This document shows positions 24,254 to 33,263 of a stretch of DNA of 64,000 nt, one piece after another. The translations under genes were made by a program, and so were the position numbers. The notes beneath the pieces are model-generated. The model was given only the letters and a program-made list of their open reading frames with translations, did no database searches and was not told where the DNA came from. Each line of letters starts with the position of its first letter. Position 1 is the first letter of the stretch. The stretch covers positions 62,001-126,000 of the forward strand of contig CALXES010000004.1 in the NCBI GenBank assembly GCA_944387385.1, read 5' to 3'. This DNA is from an uncultured Clostridia bacterium (lineage in GTDB: Bacteria > Bacillota > Clostridia > TANB77 > CAG-465).

Positions 24254-26071
24254 TTAATATCCATACTTATATACATCAAGTATAAGAGCAGCGTCGTTTG
24301 CATTTATTACGCCATCATTATTCATATCTCCAATTTGCATATCTTCATCTGTAGCATTACCATATTTATATAAATCTAGTGCTACTGCTGCGTCATTTGC
24401 ATTTACTGCTCCGTTTTTATCTAGATCTCCTTTTAGGTAATCTGAAGGATGCTCAGGATCAGTATCTGGATAATTAACTAAAGAATCTGTTATATCTAAC
24501 ACATTTACAGTTATTTTATTTTCATATCCAGTAGCAGTAGTCCAATAAATTTTTCCATTATTATATGCATATAATTCTTCCTCATTTAATTCTACGCCGT
24601 CAATTTTTACAGGATTACATATAATATTTGCATCTTTATCTATAATCATATAATATACATCTCCATCTTTACTAGATAAAGTATAACCAGCAGAGCTTTC
24701 TTCAATTGGAAGTTGTTCATATAATATAACTATATTTTCATCTTCTACCTCTACAGCTCTTACTAACAATGTCATATATTCATTGTTAAAATCTGATAAC
24801 CATTTTATACCATAGTCTTTTTCATCTCCAGTAAGATATAGTCTTCCAAGTGGAGCATTAACTCCTAAATCTGCATCTTCTGGTGGTGTTCCTTCAGCTT
24901 TTCTTACATAAGTATCAAATACTTGCATATTTTCTATACTATCTTCTTCCCAGAAATTTGTTTTATATTTTTGAGCAAATATATTCCATGATTCATTTAT
25001 ACTATTTCCATACTCTAAGCTTAGTGTTGGCTCCATACTACCAATGTACATATAACCATCGCTTAATTCTATAATATTACCAAGTGATGAATAAGTATAG
25101 TTATATCCATTTGATCCCATACCGCCTTCACTAAAATGTAACATTTTGTTTTTACTTACTTTTAATATATTGTCTTGAGGATATATCTTTGATATCATTA
25201 AACCTCTTGTTGCTCCCTGTGCTCCAGCATCTCCAAGCTCTGCTGAAATATATCCGCCGTCACTTGTTCCAATTATTCTTTGACCCATTGAGTGTGAAGT
25301 ATAATATCCACCTGGTTCTTTATACTTTTCAACATTTTCATCCGATACATAATATCTATTACTTACAAACTCTAAGGAATCTGCATCGACAAAGAACATC
25401 ATACTTGAAGAATGGGATATGTACATTTGTCTTCCAAAGAAGCATGCAATTACACCATTACTTACAGTTAAACTACAGTTTGAATTAGGATAAAATGGCA
25501 AATATGTACCATATGTCCAATCTCCTCCACCTAAATCCCAATGATTAGTTGGATTAAGCTGTGTTCCAACAAGATCTGTCTTTACAACTTCATTTCCATC
25601 TTTATCATACTTTATAATTGCCATTGTTACATCCCAAAATCCTTCAGATGATGCTGTAAAGCCTTGTCTACCATATACTATATATAAGTTTCCATTATAA
25701 TATAACGCATTTCCAAAATTATATACTAAATCTTGCATAAATTCACTTGTATTTGATTTGTCAAAATACATTGGTATTTTTCGTGTTTTAGTCACATTCA
25801 TGTCTTCATCAAAAGTAGTCCAAAAAACATTTTCTTCGCTAGTATATACTGCATTAAACATTCCATTTTCATCTATAAAATCATATACCGATGAAGGTTT
25901 AGAATACTGCATAGTTCCTGCATTTATCATTCTTTCAGTTTCTATTATTTCTTCTTCAGTTTCTATTTGATAAGTATTTACGTTAGCATTTGTTTGGGCA
26001 TAGATATTACTACTAAAAGCAAGAAATGATATAGTACCTATTAAAAAAACTTTTTTAATAAATTTTTTCAT
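24254..26071 (-). CDS. Large secreted dockerin protein, possible beta-propeller
   Basis: The 605-residue protein has a signal peptide (about 1-26) and a C-terminal dockerin. The central 500 residues contain repeated segments rich in aromatic, Gly and Asp residues such as NALYYNGNLYIVYGR, SDGGYISAELGDAG and LSDGYMYIGSMEP, which suggests a beta-propeller. I do not recognise an enzyme family or active site. The dockerin loops are the same NANDAA type as in its neighbours. It is the middle gene of the three-gene dockerin operon; AAGGAGAAGTAAT precedes the ATG. Confidence 0.75.
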   Translation of the reverse strand: MKKFIKKVFLIGTISFLAFSSNIYAQTNANVNTYQIETEEEIIETERMINAGTMQYSKPSSVYDFIDENGMFNAVYTSEENVFWTTFDEDMNVTKTRKIPMYFDKSNTSEFMQDLVYNFGNALYYNGNLYIVYGRQGFTASSEGFWDVTMAIIKYDKDGNEVVKTDLVGTQLNPTNHWDLGGGDWTYGTYLPFYPNSNCSLTVSNGVIACFFGRQMYISHSSSMMFFVDADSLEFVSNRYYVSDENVEKYKEPGGYYTSHSMGQRIIGTSDGGYISAELGDAGAQGATRGLMISKIYPQDNILKVSKNKMLHFSEGGMGSNGYNYTYSSLGNIIELSDGYMYIGSMEPTLSLEYGNSINESWNIFAQKYKTNFWEEDSIENMQVFDTYVRKAEGTPPEDADLGVNAPLGRLYLTGDEKDYGIKWLSDFNNEYMTLLVRAVEVEDENIVILYEQLPIEESSAGYTLSSKDGDVYYMIIDKDANIICNPVKIDGVELNEEELYAYNNGKIYWTTATGYENKITVNVLDITDSLVNYPDTDPEHPSDYLKGDLDKNGAVNANDAAVALDLYKYGNATDEDMQIGDMNNDGVINANDAALILDVYKYGY

Positions 26072-26089
26072 ATTACTTCTCCTTATATT

Positions 26090-27307
26090 TTAATATCCAT
26101 ATTTATACACATCAAGTATAAGCGCTGCATCATTTGCATTTATTACTCCATCCTCGTTCATATCACCAATTTGCATATCTTCATCTGTAGCATTTCCATA
26201 TTTGTACAAATCTAGTGCTACAGCAGCATCGTTTGCATTTACGGCACCATTTCTATCTAAATCTCCTTTTAGGAAATCATATTTAGTAAAGTATATTGTA
26301 TATTCTCTTTCTGGATTAGTACTAAATGTTGTATCAGCATTTTCTCCTAATGATCCATACATATCATATACAACTTTTACTTTTGCAGTTCCAGTACCAT
26401 TTTTTAGCTCAATTGTATCATCTATTACTTCTAAATCCAAATCATAATCTGTGTAATTATTACTTTGTAATACATTATCCATGTAACCTTTAGATTTTGT
26501 TGTTATAGTTGCATTATCTGCTACTGAATCTGGTAATTTTATTGTATATGTATATGTATCCTTATCGAAATTTGGAACTGATACATAATTATTTGAATTA
26601 ATGCTATATTGTAATGTACTTAATCTTAAATCTCTAAAAATAATTGAATATAAATAGTATGTTGGTGCTATTTTTAAGCTTACACTATTATCCTCAGAAT
26701 TATATCCTTCAGTAAATGTATAATTTACTGCTAAATATGGTATTGAAGAATAGATTGTTTGGCTTAGTTCTGTAACTTTTAAATTTTCAATTCTTTCTAT
26801 ATCATCTTCATAATTAGAAACAAAAGCATTAAATTTTTTAAGCTCATTTTCATCTGTTGTTTGTAATATTGAATTCTCATACTCAACTTTTTTAGATTTT
26901 AGTTTATTTAGTAATTGATACTTTTCAAAATATTGTTTTACATTATCATAGTTTATACTGTCATTTAAATTTCCACTTTTTGACACTATTGGTACATATT
27001 CATTAGCAATTCTAGATAGGGTAACTCCACCTTTAAATGTTAATAATCCATTATCATAATCAATTGTACTTACTTGAGATGCAGAATTTTGTAAATTATT
27101 TTTATATGTCTCTAAACTTACTGAAATACTTCCATTTGCAAAAGTAATCTCATCAGGTATTTGATATGATTGTCCATCAAGTAATACCTTATATTCTGCT
27201 TGTGCTGGTTTAAAATCATAACTGATATTTGATGCAGCATAAATATTAGGTGCTGCTAAAGCTATAATTGAAAAAGCTGCTGCAAAAATTTTTAATTTGT
27301 TTTTCAT
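26090..27307 (-). CDS. Secreted dockerin protein with cadherin-like beta-sandwich
   Basis: The 405-residue protein has a signal peptide (about 1-25), a central charged helical part (about 125-185), a segment like the cadherin-like beta-sandwich family (about 240-310, with FDKDTYTYTIKLPDSV), and a C-terminal dockerin with DLDRNGAVNANDAA and DMNEDGVINANDAA. The function is unknown; it is probably a surface scaffold or adhesion component. It is the first gene of the operon, with AGGAGGATGAATAT before the ATG. Confidence 0.8.
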   Translation of the reverse strand: MKNKLKIFAAAFSIIALAAPNIYAASNISYDFKPAQAEYKVLLDGQSYQIPDEITFANGSISVSLETYKNNLQNSASQVSTIDYDNGLLTFKGGVTLSRIANEYVPIVSKSGNLNDSINYDNVKQYFEKYQLLNKLKSKKVEYENSILQTTDENELKKFNAFVSNYEDDIERIENLKVTELSQTIYSSIPYLAVNYTFTEGYNSEDNSVSLKIAPTYYLYSIIFRDLRLSTLQYSINSNNYVSVPNFDKDTYTYTIKLPDSVADNATITTKSKGYMDNVLQSNNYTDYDLDLEVIDDTIELKNGTGTAKVKVVYDMYGSLGENADTTFSTNPEREYTIYFTKYDFLKGDLDRNGAVNANDAAVALDLYKYGNATDEDMQIGDMNEDGVINANDAALILDVYKYGY

Positions 27308-27422
27308 ATATTCATCCTCCTGTTTTTATATTCATTTTCATTATCTCACAAAAAAATAATTATTTCAATAACTTGCATATATTAACAATTAAAAGTAGTA
27401 AAAAATATTTTTTAACAAAAAA

Positions 27423-27446
27423 TAAAGAGGCTAATATGCCTCTTTA
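27423..27446. terminator. TAAAGAGGC hairpin overlapping the end of an ORFan
   Basis: The perfect 9-base-pair stem with a 6-base loop. On the - strand it encodes the last residues and stop of the gene at 27431-28054. Confidence 0.75.
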
Positions 27447-28054
27447 ATTAAAAACATTATATTTGTTTTATTTTTAACTGTTTTACCTTTAAGTATATCT
27501 ATATTAATTGGATCGTTTATATATTTACTTATAGCATCCTCTATTTCTCCTTTTATGTTAGTTATTATTTTATATAAGGAATTAGTTTTTGTTCTGCTTC
27601 CAAATATTTCAAATTCTAGTTTAGATACCATATTAGGATTTTTCTTTCTTTGTCTTTTATTCTCACAAGCTAAAATTTTTAAATTCAAATATAAGTTTCT
27701 TAAAGTTTTTACTATCTCACAATCATCAGAATTATTTGAAAGCTCTAATACTTCTTCACCAATTATAGAATAAGATCTTGTATTTGAGAAATTCTCCTCT
27801 TTCTTTTCAAGTCCTCTATTTTTAAGTTTACAGTATAAAATACCCGGTTCATTAACAAAATAATTGCCAAATGCATATAAATTTAGTATTTTTGTTATAA
27901 TATTATTTCTTTCTTGATTGGTTAATTTTCTAGTTGTTCTATATATTATAATTTCTTTATTGCTAACATCAAAAATAATATCTGCATCCCATTTTACCTT
28001 TGAATCATCATATTGTAAAATACCAGAAGATTTATCTATTTTAACACAATTCAT
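27431..28054 (-). CDS. ORFan paralog family, member A
   Basis: The 207-residue soluble protein starts at the ATG at 28054 after AAGGGGGAT; the frame also opens upstream inside the previous gene. It has no known family. The N-terminal third has paired beta strands (DADIIFDVSNKEIIIYRTTR) and then the helix LTNQERNNIITKILNLYAF, which matches the shared pattern LTxxE(K/R)xxIIxxIL of five other genes in this window. It lies 13 bases after gene B, probably in one operon. Confidence 0.6.
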   Translation of the reverse strand: MNCVKIDKSSGILQYDDSKVKWDADIIFDVSNKEIIIYRTTRKLTNQERNNIITKILNLYAFGNYFVNEPGILYCKLKNRGLEKKEENFSNTRSYSIIGEEVLELSNNSDDCEIVKTLRNLYLNLKILACENKRQRKKNPNMVSKLEFEIFGSRTKTNSLYKIITNIKGEIEDAISKYINDPINIDILKGKTVKNKTNIMFLIKEAY

Positions 28055-28067
28055 AAAAAAATCCCCC

Positions 28068-28662
28068 TTATTTTTTTCTTTTACATATTTCATATGCTAA
28101 ATCGTCTGAAATCTTTTTTAGTGATGATACATTTATATTTGAAGGTAAATTTCTATCTGAAATTAAAATATGTCTTAACATTTCTTTATATTCACCTTGA
28201 TAAATTATATCAATATTCTTTATGACAATAGATTGCATTGTAGCATCTTTTGAAAATTCAATTATCTTATTATAATTTTCTCTTAAATTAGTAATAAGTT
28301 CACATTCATTAGGTACTGGATCATAATCCAAAACAAGATTTGCAAGCATTGAATGCATTGCACTATATGATGCTTTTATACATTTTTGCTCTCCATAAAA
28401 AATAGCTCTAAACTTATAGAAATACTTTGATTTTGATTCATAGTTCCAATTTATTGGTGTACTTCTTTTAGTAGTTGAACTATACTGAAGGTATTTTGGC
28501 TTTTTTATCTTATTAAAAAAATAAGTATTTAATAGATAATTAATTACCATTGCTTTCTCATTATCTGAGCTCCCGTTTTTTTACGCCACTAATATTGACT
28601 GTGTCCCACTTATAATCAATATCATAATTGATTATATTTTTAATTTGTTCTTTCTTTTCCAT
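28068..28662 (-). CDS. ORFan paralog family, member B, needs +1 shift at CGG
   Basis: Initiation is well marked: AAGGAGG lies 5 bases before the ATG at 28662, with a consensus promoter upstream. The zero frame gives only 33 residues, ending KKREL-R before TAA. The CGG at 28573-28575 lies in AAA AAA CGG GAG. Skipping the C gives GSSDNEKAMVINYLL and a frame that stays open to 28068, making 197 residues. The helix after the join, SSDNEKAMVINYLLNTYFF, matches the family helix pattern. The downstream part has no ribosome binding site of its own. It is a tentative member of the ORFan family. Confidence 0.65.
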
Positions 28663-28720
28663 ATGAACCTCCTTAATTATTTAATTTTTCTTTTGGATTA
28701 AATATTTATAATGCGTATAA

Positions 28721-28749
28721 ATTTTATCATACTTTCTGTTTTATGTCAA
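28721..28749 (-). promoter_or_regulatory. Promoter of gene B
   Basis: On the - strand: TTGACA (28749-28744), a 17-base spacer and TAAAAT (28726-28721) with an extended TGA. Confidence 0.75.
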
Positions 28750-28754
28750 GTAAA

Positions 28755-28785
28755 CAAAAAGAACTAGAAAATATTCTAGTTCAAT
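28755..28785 (-). terminator. Terminator of gene C
   Basis: On the - strand GAACTAGAA/TCTAGTTC followed by TTTTTG, overlapping the stop codon of gene C. Confidence 0.75.
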
Positions 28786-29375
28786 CTTGTTAATACAATT
28801 TTTGATTCATGTTTATTAACTTCCAAATCGTATCTTTTGGCTTTAAAAATGTCTCTTTGAATTTTTTCAATATAATAAACTAAATCAGCCCTTTGTTCAA
28901 TATTTAGCTTATATTCTATTGGTACAATTACAATTTTACTTTTATTATTCTTTACAGAGTCATAAAAGCATTTTAGCACTCTAAATAATTTGTTTGTAGA
29001 AGTCTTTGCATAATTTGATTCTAAATATTCTTTTAAAATTGAATCTTGTTTAGATACATTTAATGTATCTAAATCATTAACTTTTTTAGTACTATCTACA
29101 AATTTAAAGTCTTCTAAGCAATATGAAATAGTAAAATGAAAAATAGATTTTAAAAGTAGCGTATATTCTTTAAGTATTGCTTCAATTATAGCAAATTTTT
29201 CATTCTTTAAGAGCTCCGTTTGGTCTTTACTTGTTATTTCAACAATACCTTTGTCAATTACAAAGTAAATATTAAATTCCTTTCCATTTTTTAATTTTAC
29301 TTCAGCCGGAATTTCATTATCCCCTGAAAATCTCCTTTTGATAAAACTTCTTTTTAATGTTACATTAGCTTCCAT
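28776..29375 (-). CDS. ORFan paralog family, member C
   Basis: The 199-residue protein starts at the ATG at 29375 (GGGAGG upstream). Layout: N-terminal strands KNGKEFNIYFVIDKGIVEI, helix LLKNEKFAIIEAILKEY, the family motif LEDFKFVDSTKK (about residue 88), then a second strand-helix unit KIVIVPIEYKLNIEQRADL. Members E and F share the motif as IEEYKFIDVQKRED and IETFDFVDINNSD. There is no known function. It is transcribed from its own consensus promoter and has its own terminator. Confidence 0.65.
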   Translation of the reverse strand: MEANVTLKRSFIKRRFSGDNEIPAEVKLKNGKEFNIYFVIDKGIVEITSKDQTELLKNEKFAIIEAILKEYTLLLKSIFHFTISYCLEDFKFVDSTKKVNDLDTLNVSKQDSILKEYLESNYAKTSTNKLFRVLKCFYDSVKNNKSKIVIVPIEYKLNIEQRADLVYYIEKIQRDIFKAKRYDLEVNKHESKIVLTRLN

Positions 29376-29433
29376 TATAACATACCTCCCTTTTTCATTA
29401 GCATAAGGTGTAATTATTTTTTTGTACGTATGT

Positions 29434-29462
29434 ATTATATCATATTTATGTAAACATTTCAA
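29434..29462 (-). promoter_or_regulatory. Promoter of gene C
   Basis: On the - strand TTGAAA (29462-29457) and TATAAT (29439-29434), spacer 17 with extended TGA. The spacer carries TTTACATAAA, also found in the promoter of gene E and, as TTTACATAA, before the nuclease-fold gene. Confidence 0.75.
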
Positions 29463-29473
29463 GATAAAAAATA

Positions 29474-29502
29474 AAAGCTCAGAATTTGTTATATTCTAAG
29501 CT
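29474..29502 (-). terminator. Terminator of the LysM gene
   Basis: On the - strand AAGCTTAGAAT/ATTCTGAGCTT with a 6- to 7-base loop and a T-rich tail. Confidence 0.7.
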
Positions 29503-29522
29503 TAAAAATATAATATGTTAAG

Positions 29523-29804
29523 TTAATTATAAATTGGAAGCATTATAGTTTGTCCTTCGTATATTATTGATTCTTTCATATTGTTTATTTGTTTTATATC
29601 TGTTATCACTTTTCGAATATACACGTCTTCATTATAAGTACATATTTCAGATGCAATATTCCACAAAGTATCATTGGCATGAACTGTATAATCATAGGTT
29701 TTATACTCTGTTTTTGCTAATTGATAAGATATAAATGTTTTAAAAAATAGTATAACTACCAATATAAATAATATATTTTTAATCATTTTCTTTAAATTTT
29801 CCAT
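29523..29804 (-). CDS. YneA-like membrane LysM protein, probable SOS division inhibitor
   Basis: The 93-residue protein has a membrane helix (about residues 8-26) and a single extracellular LysM domain (about 38-90: YTVHANDTLWNIASEICTYN to YEGQTIMLPIYN). Size and layout equal YneA, the LexA-controlled protein that delays cell division after DNA damage in Bacillus. The promoter carries two LexA-like boxes. Unlike in Bacillus, no lexA gene lies next to it. GAGGTGG precedes the ATG. Homology to YneA is inferred from layout and regulation. Confidence 0.75.
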   Translation of the reverse strand: MENLKKMIKNILFILVVILFFKTFISYQLAKTEYKTYDYTVHANDTLWNIASEICTYNEDVYIRKVITDIKQINNMKESIIYEGQTIMLPIYN

Positions 29805-29818
29805 ATAACCACCTCAAT

Positions 29819-29871
29819 AAACGTTTGTTCTTTCATAGTTATATTATATAAAAAGAACGTTTGTTTGTCAA
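29819..29871 (-). promoter_or_regulatory. SOS-type promoter with two LexA-like boxes
   Basis: On the - strand TTGACA (29871-29866) and TATAAT (29848-29843) are perfect, spacer 17. A box GAACGTTTGTTT (29855-29866 on +) fills the spacer and a second box, AAACGTTTGTTC (29819-29830), lies just past the start site. Each differs by one base from GAAC-N4-GTTC, the Gram-positive LexA core. Confidence 0.8.
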
Positions 29872-29988
29872 TATAAATGTTTTAAAAATTTAAAATATCT
29901 ATTAATAATTTGCGAAGCTTTTTTTATTTATTTTTATATATGTAGTTCACAAATAATGTAATTAACATCATATTGGTTAAAAAAATAA

Positions 29989-30004
29989 AGATATTCTCAT
30001 ATCT
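29989..30004 (-). terminator. Terminator of gene D
   Basis: On the - strand AGATAT-GAGA-ATATCT followed by TTATTTTTTT. Confidence 0.65.
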
Positions 30005-30649
30005 CTATTTTTTATCTAATATTTTTACTTCCTTTTTAGGCACTATAAATATTCGTTTATTTCCTCCAAAAATACCATTTCTTTTAAATACTATACACTC
30101 ATTTCTCTTCTGTTTTAGCTTATCATCATTTTCAAACATATATAATATTACTTTAAATACATCTTTAAAATCTGGTATTATTCCATTAAATGATATACAT
30201 ATTGGTCTGTTTCCTATTTCATCTACATTTCTAGTAAGCATATCATAAATTTCTCTTATTCTAAGAAGCTTTTCTGGCTCTTCTTTTTGTCTTGGTATTT
30301 CAAATATAAGTTCTCCAAGTATTCCTTTTGCCTCCCCTTCAATACTATTGAATTCATGATATGTATACCCATTTTCTTTTACAACATAATCTTCTATTTT
30401 TTCATTCTCATATTCATTATTCACTTCTCTTAGTGGATAAAAATAATACTTATCCAGTATAGCATAATATATTATTTCTTTTTCCTCAAACGTTAATATT
30501 CGTGGTACATCATAAAGTCTTATTGACTTTTCTTCTTTATCTATTCTATACCCTATTTTTAAATCACAATTAACACTTATATTTGTTTTACTATATAAAA
30601 TTAATTCTTTTCCTATTGCAACACGTTTATCTAGATCTTCAATTACCAT
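30005..30649 (-). CDS. ORFan paralog family, member D
   Basis: The 214-residue soluble protein has no known family. N-terminal strands (CDLKIGYRIDKEEKSIRLYD) are followed by the helix ILTFEEKEIIYYAILDKYYF, the shared pattern of the paralog family. The later GGNKRIFIVPKKE resembles a closing strand pair. It starts inside the end of the IMPACT-family gene (11-base overlap), so it is probably co-transcribed with it; the initiation signal is GAGAT, weaker than for the other members. Confidence 0.6.
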   Translation of the reverse strand: MVIEDLDKRVAIGKELILYSKTNISVNCDLKIGYRIDKEEKSIRLYDVPRILTFEEKEIIYYAILDKYYFYPLREVNNEYENEKIEDYVVKENGYTYHEFNSIEGEAKGILGELIFEIPRQKEEPEKLLRIREIYDMLTRNVDEIGNRPICISFNGIIPDFKDVFKVILYMFENDDKLKQKRNECIVFKRNGIFGGNKRIFIVPKKEVKILDKK

Positions 30650-31265
30650 ATTTTATCTCTTCAACCACCTTTTTTATATAATCAAACTCAAAATCTACAA
30701 TTTTTAAACTTATATATACATTCTCTTTAAATTCACAATTTATGACTTTTACAAATTCATCGCAAATATAATTTTCAAGCTTATTTTTTATAACGTTATA
30801 ATCATTATATGTACACTCAAATGAAAAATCAATGTAATTATATATTTCTTTTTTTTTACACATATCAATACATACTCTTGCACTATTTAGATATGCTCTT
30901 GAAAGAGGTCCTGCACCAAGTAATATTCCTCCAAAATATCTAACTATTACAATACAGACATTTGTTATAGCTTCTTTTTCAAGTAATTCATATATTGCCT
31001 TAGTTCCTGTTCCTTTTGGCTCTCCATCGTCTGAAAATCTAATATTTGTTACATTGTTATTAAGATATGAATAAATATATACTATATGTCTTGCTTGTAA
31101 ATTATCTTTTCTTATTTCATCTATTTTATTTAATGCTTCTTGCTCATTATCTATATAAAATAAATATGATATAAATTTAGATTGCTTTTGAACAATTAAA
31201 CCATCACAAATTTGATTATATTTGCCGTTTAAATCATTTTTCTTTTCTAAATAGTAATATTTCAC
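30639..31265 (-). CDS. IMPACT/YigZ family protein
   Basis: The 208-residue protein of the UPF0029 (IMPACT/YigZ/YvyE) family carries the signature RFSDDGEPKGTG and then IVRYFGGILLGAGPLSRAY. The bacterial members have an N-terminal ribosomal S5-like fold and a ferredoxin-like C-terminal domain and are thought to bind nucleic acid; the exact function is unsettled. It ends with TGA. The downstream ORFan D overlaps its 3' end. Confidence 0.92.
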   Translation of the reverse strand: MKYYYLEKKNDLNGKYNQICDGLIVQKQSKFISYLFYIDNEQEALNKIDEIRKDNLQARHIVYIYSYLNNNVTNIRFSDDGEPKGTGTKAIYELLEKEAITNVCIVIVRYFGGILLGAGPLSRAYLNSARVCIDMCKKKEIYNYIDFSFECTYNDYNVIKNKLENYICDEFVKVINCEFKENVYISLKIVDFEFDYIKKVVEEIKYGN

Positions 31266-31310
31266 TATACCACCTTATAAATCCTTTTTTCTTATTATAT
31301 CAGACCAAAC

Positions 31311-31345
31311 AACAAAAAAGCAAGGTGTTAGCCTTACTTTTTATT
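31311..31345 (-). terminator. Terminator of the clpX unit
   Basis: On the - strand AAGTAAGGC-TAAC-ACCTTGCTT (two G-T or mismatched positions) followed by TTTT. Confidence 0.6.
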
Positions 31346-32617
31346 TTCTGCCATAACATATTTTGGCTTATCGTGATTTATAACTACATCTTTAGTAATT
31401 ACACACTTTACTATATCTTTATTTGATGGTACTTCATACATAGCATCTATCATGACACTTTCCATAATTGCTCTAAGTCCTCTTGCACCAGTTTTTCTTT
31501 CAACTGCACATTCAACAATAGCATTTAAAGCATCATCATCAACATCAAGCTCTACATTATCCATTTTAAACAGCTTTTTATATTGTTTAAGTAAAGCATT
31601 TTTAGGTTTTGTTACTATATCTATAAGAGCCTCCTCAGATAGTTGATTTAAACTTGTTATTATAGGTAATCTTCCAATTAATTCTGGAATAAGTCCAAAT
31701 TTAACAATATCTTGTGGCTGTACTTGTGAGAATATTTTACCAACATCAAGCTCCTTTTTAGACTCAATCTTAGCTCCAAATCCCATTGTTTTTGTGTCTA
31801 AACGCGACTCAATAATCTTTTCAAGTCCATCAAAAGCTCCACCACAAATAAATAATATGTTTGTTGTATCAATTTTTAAAAATTCTTGTTGAGGATGTTT
31901 TCTTCCCCCCTGTGGCGGAACATTTGCAACAGTTCCTTCAATTATTTTTAAAAGCGCTTGTTGTACTCCCTCACCACTAACATCTCGAGTTATAGATACA
32001 TTTTCGCTTTTTCTAGATATCTTGTCTAATTCATCTATATATATAATTCCTTTTTCAGCTTTCTTTATATCATAATCTGCTGCTTGAATAAGTCTTAAAA
32101 GTATATTTTCTACATCCTCTCCAACATATCCCGCTTCTGTTAAAGTTGTAGCATCAGCAATTGCAAATGGAACATGAAGTATTTTTGCAAGTGTTTGTGC
32201 TAGTAATGTTTTTCCACATCCAGTTGGACCTAGTAATAAAATATTACTTTTTTGAATTTCAACATCATCTAATTTATCCATATTTTTTATTCTTTTATAG
32301 TGATTATATACTGCTACAGATAAAACTTTTTTTGCCTCGTTCTGTCCAATTACATATTCATCTAAAACATTCTTTATGGCCTCTGGAGATGGTAACTCTT
32401 CTGTAGAAACTAAATCTTTCGCTCCCATACTATCTTCTTGAGTTAGATTTTCTTCATCTTTCATTATTTTATGACAAATCTCAACACATTCATCACAAAT
32501 ATAAACATTATTAGGTCCTTCGATTAATTTATCTACTTCTTGTCTTAATCTTCCACAAAATGAGCAAAATATGGGCTTTTGGTTATGATTACCATTATTT
32601 GTACCCTTATTTGCCAT
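31334..32617 (-). CDS. clpX: ATP-dependent Clp protease ATP-binding subunit ClpX
   Basis: The AAA+ unfoldase delivers tagged proteins to ClpP. The 427-residue protein has the N-terminal zinc-binding domain (CSFCGR and CDECVEIC), Walker A GPTGCGKT, Walker [11 protein letters not shown] and the pore-loop region GYVGED. The gene starts one base after the clpP stop, with a GGAGAATAAAT site inside clpP, so the two are coupled. The order tig-clpP-clpX is common in Clostridia; the often linked lonB and engB are not adjacent (engB is at 54072). Confidence 0.98.
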   Translation of the reverse strand: MANKGTNNGNHNQKPIFCSFCGRLRQEVDKLIEGPNNVYICDECVEICHKIMKDEENLTQEDSMGAKDLVSTEELPSPEAIKNVLDEYVIGQNEAKKVLSVAVYNHYKRIKNMDKLDDVEIQKSNILLLGPTGCGKTLLAQTLAKILHVPFAIADATTLTEAGYVGEDVENILLRLIQAADYDIKKAEKGIIYIDELDKISRKSENVSITRDVSGEGVQQALLKIIEGTVANVPPQGGRKHPQQEFLKIDTTNILFICGGAFDGLEKIIESRLDTKTMGFGAKIESKKELDVGKIFSQVQPQDIVKFGLIPELIGRLPIITSLNQLSEEALIDIVTKPKNALLKQYKKLFKMDNVELDVDDDALNAIVECAVERKTGARGLRAIMESVMIDAMYEVPSNKDIVKCVITKDVVINHDKPKYVMAENKK

Positions 32618-32618
32618 A

Positions 32619-33242
32619 CTATTTATTCTCCTTACCTATATTATTTATATTATCCATAACTTCATCAATAAGACCATATTCTTTTGCTTCTTGTGCTGTC
32701 ATGTAATGGTCTCTTTCTGTGTCTTTTTGAATTGTTTCAATTGATTGACCAGTTCTTTCACTTAATACTTTATTAAGTTTTTCCCTTGTTTTTACCATGT
32801 GGTCTGCATGTATTTTTATTTCAGTTGTTTGTCCTGAAAGACCGCCACCACCAATTAATGGTTGGTGAATTAATATTTCAGAATTTGGTAGAGCATATCT
32901 TTTTCCTTTAGTACCAGCAGCTAAAAGTACTGATCCCATTGAAGCAGCCATACCAACACAAATTGTACATACATCTGATTTTATATACTGCATGGTATCA
33001 TATATAGCCATACCATCTGTTATACTACCACCAGGAGTATTTAAATATAAATAAATGTCCTTTCCTGGATCTTCTGCATCCAAGAATAATAGTTGTGCGA
33101 TAACTACTGATGCAGATGCACTATCAACTGGTTCTGAAAGAAATATTATTCTTTCTTTTAAAAGTCTTGAGAAAATATCATAAGATCTTTCTCCCTTACT
33201 TGTTTGTTCAATTACATATGGAACTAAACTATTGTCAATCAT
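32619..33242 (-). CDS. clpP: ATP-dependent Clp protease proteolytic subunit ClpP
   Basis: The serine peptidase forms the tetradecameric proteolytic chamber. The 207-residue protein has the catalytic Ser in [14 protein letters not shown], the His in [11 protein letters not shown] and the family start [18 protein letters not shown]. It lies 21 bases behind tig and directly before clpX. AGGAGGTTTAACGT precedes the ATG. Confidence 0.98.
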   Translation of the reverse strand: MIDNSLVPYVIEQTSKGERSYDIFSRLLKERIIFLSEPVDSASASVVIAQLLFLDAEDPGKDIYLYLNTPGGSITDGMAIYDTMQYIKSDVCTICVGMAASMGSVLLAAGTKGKRYALPNSEILIHQPLIGGGGLSGQTTEIKIHADHMVKTREKLNKVLSERTGQSIETIQKDTERDHYMTAQEAKEYGLIDEVMDNINNIGKENK

Positions 33243-33263
33243 ACGTTAAACCTCCTAAAATTA

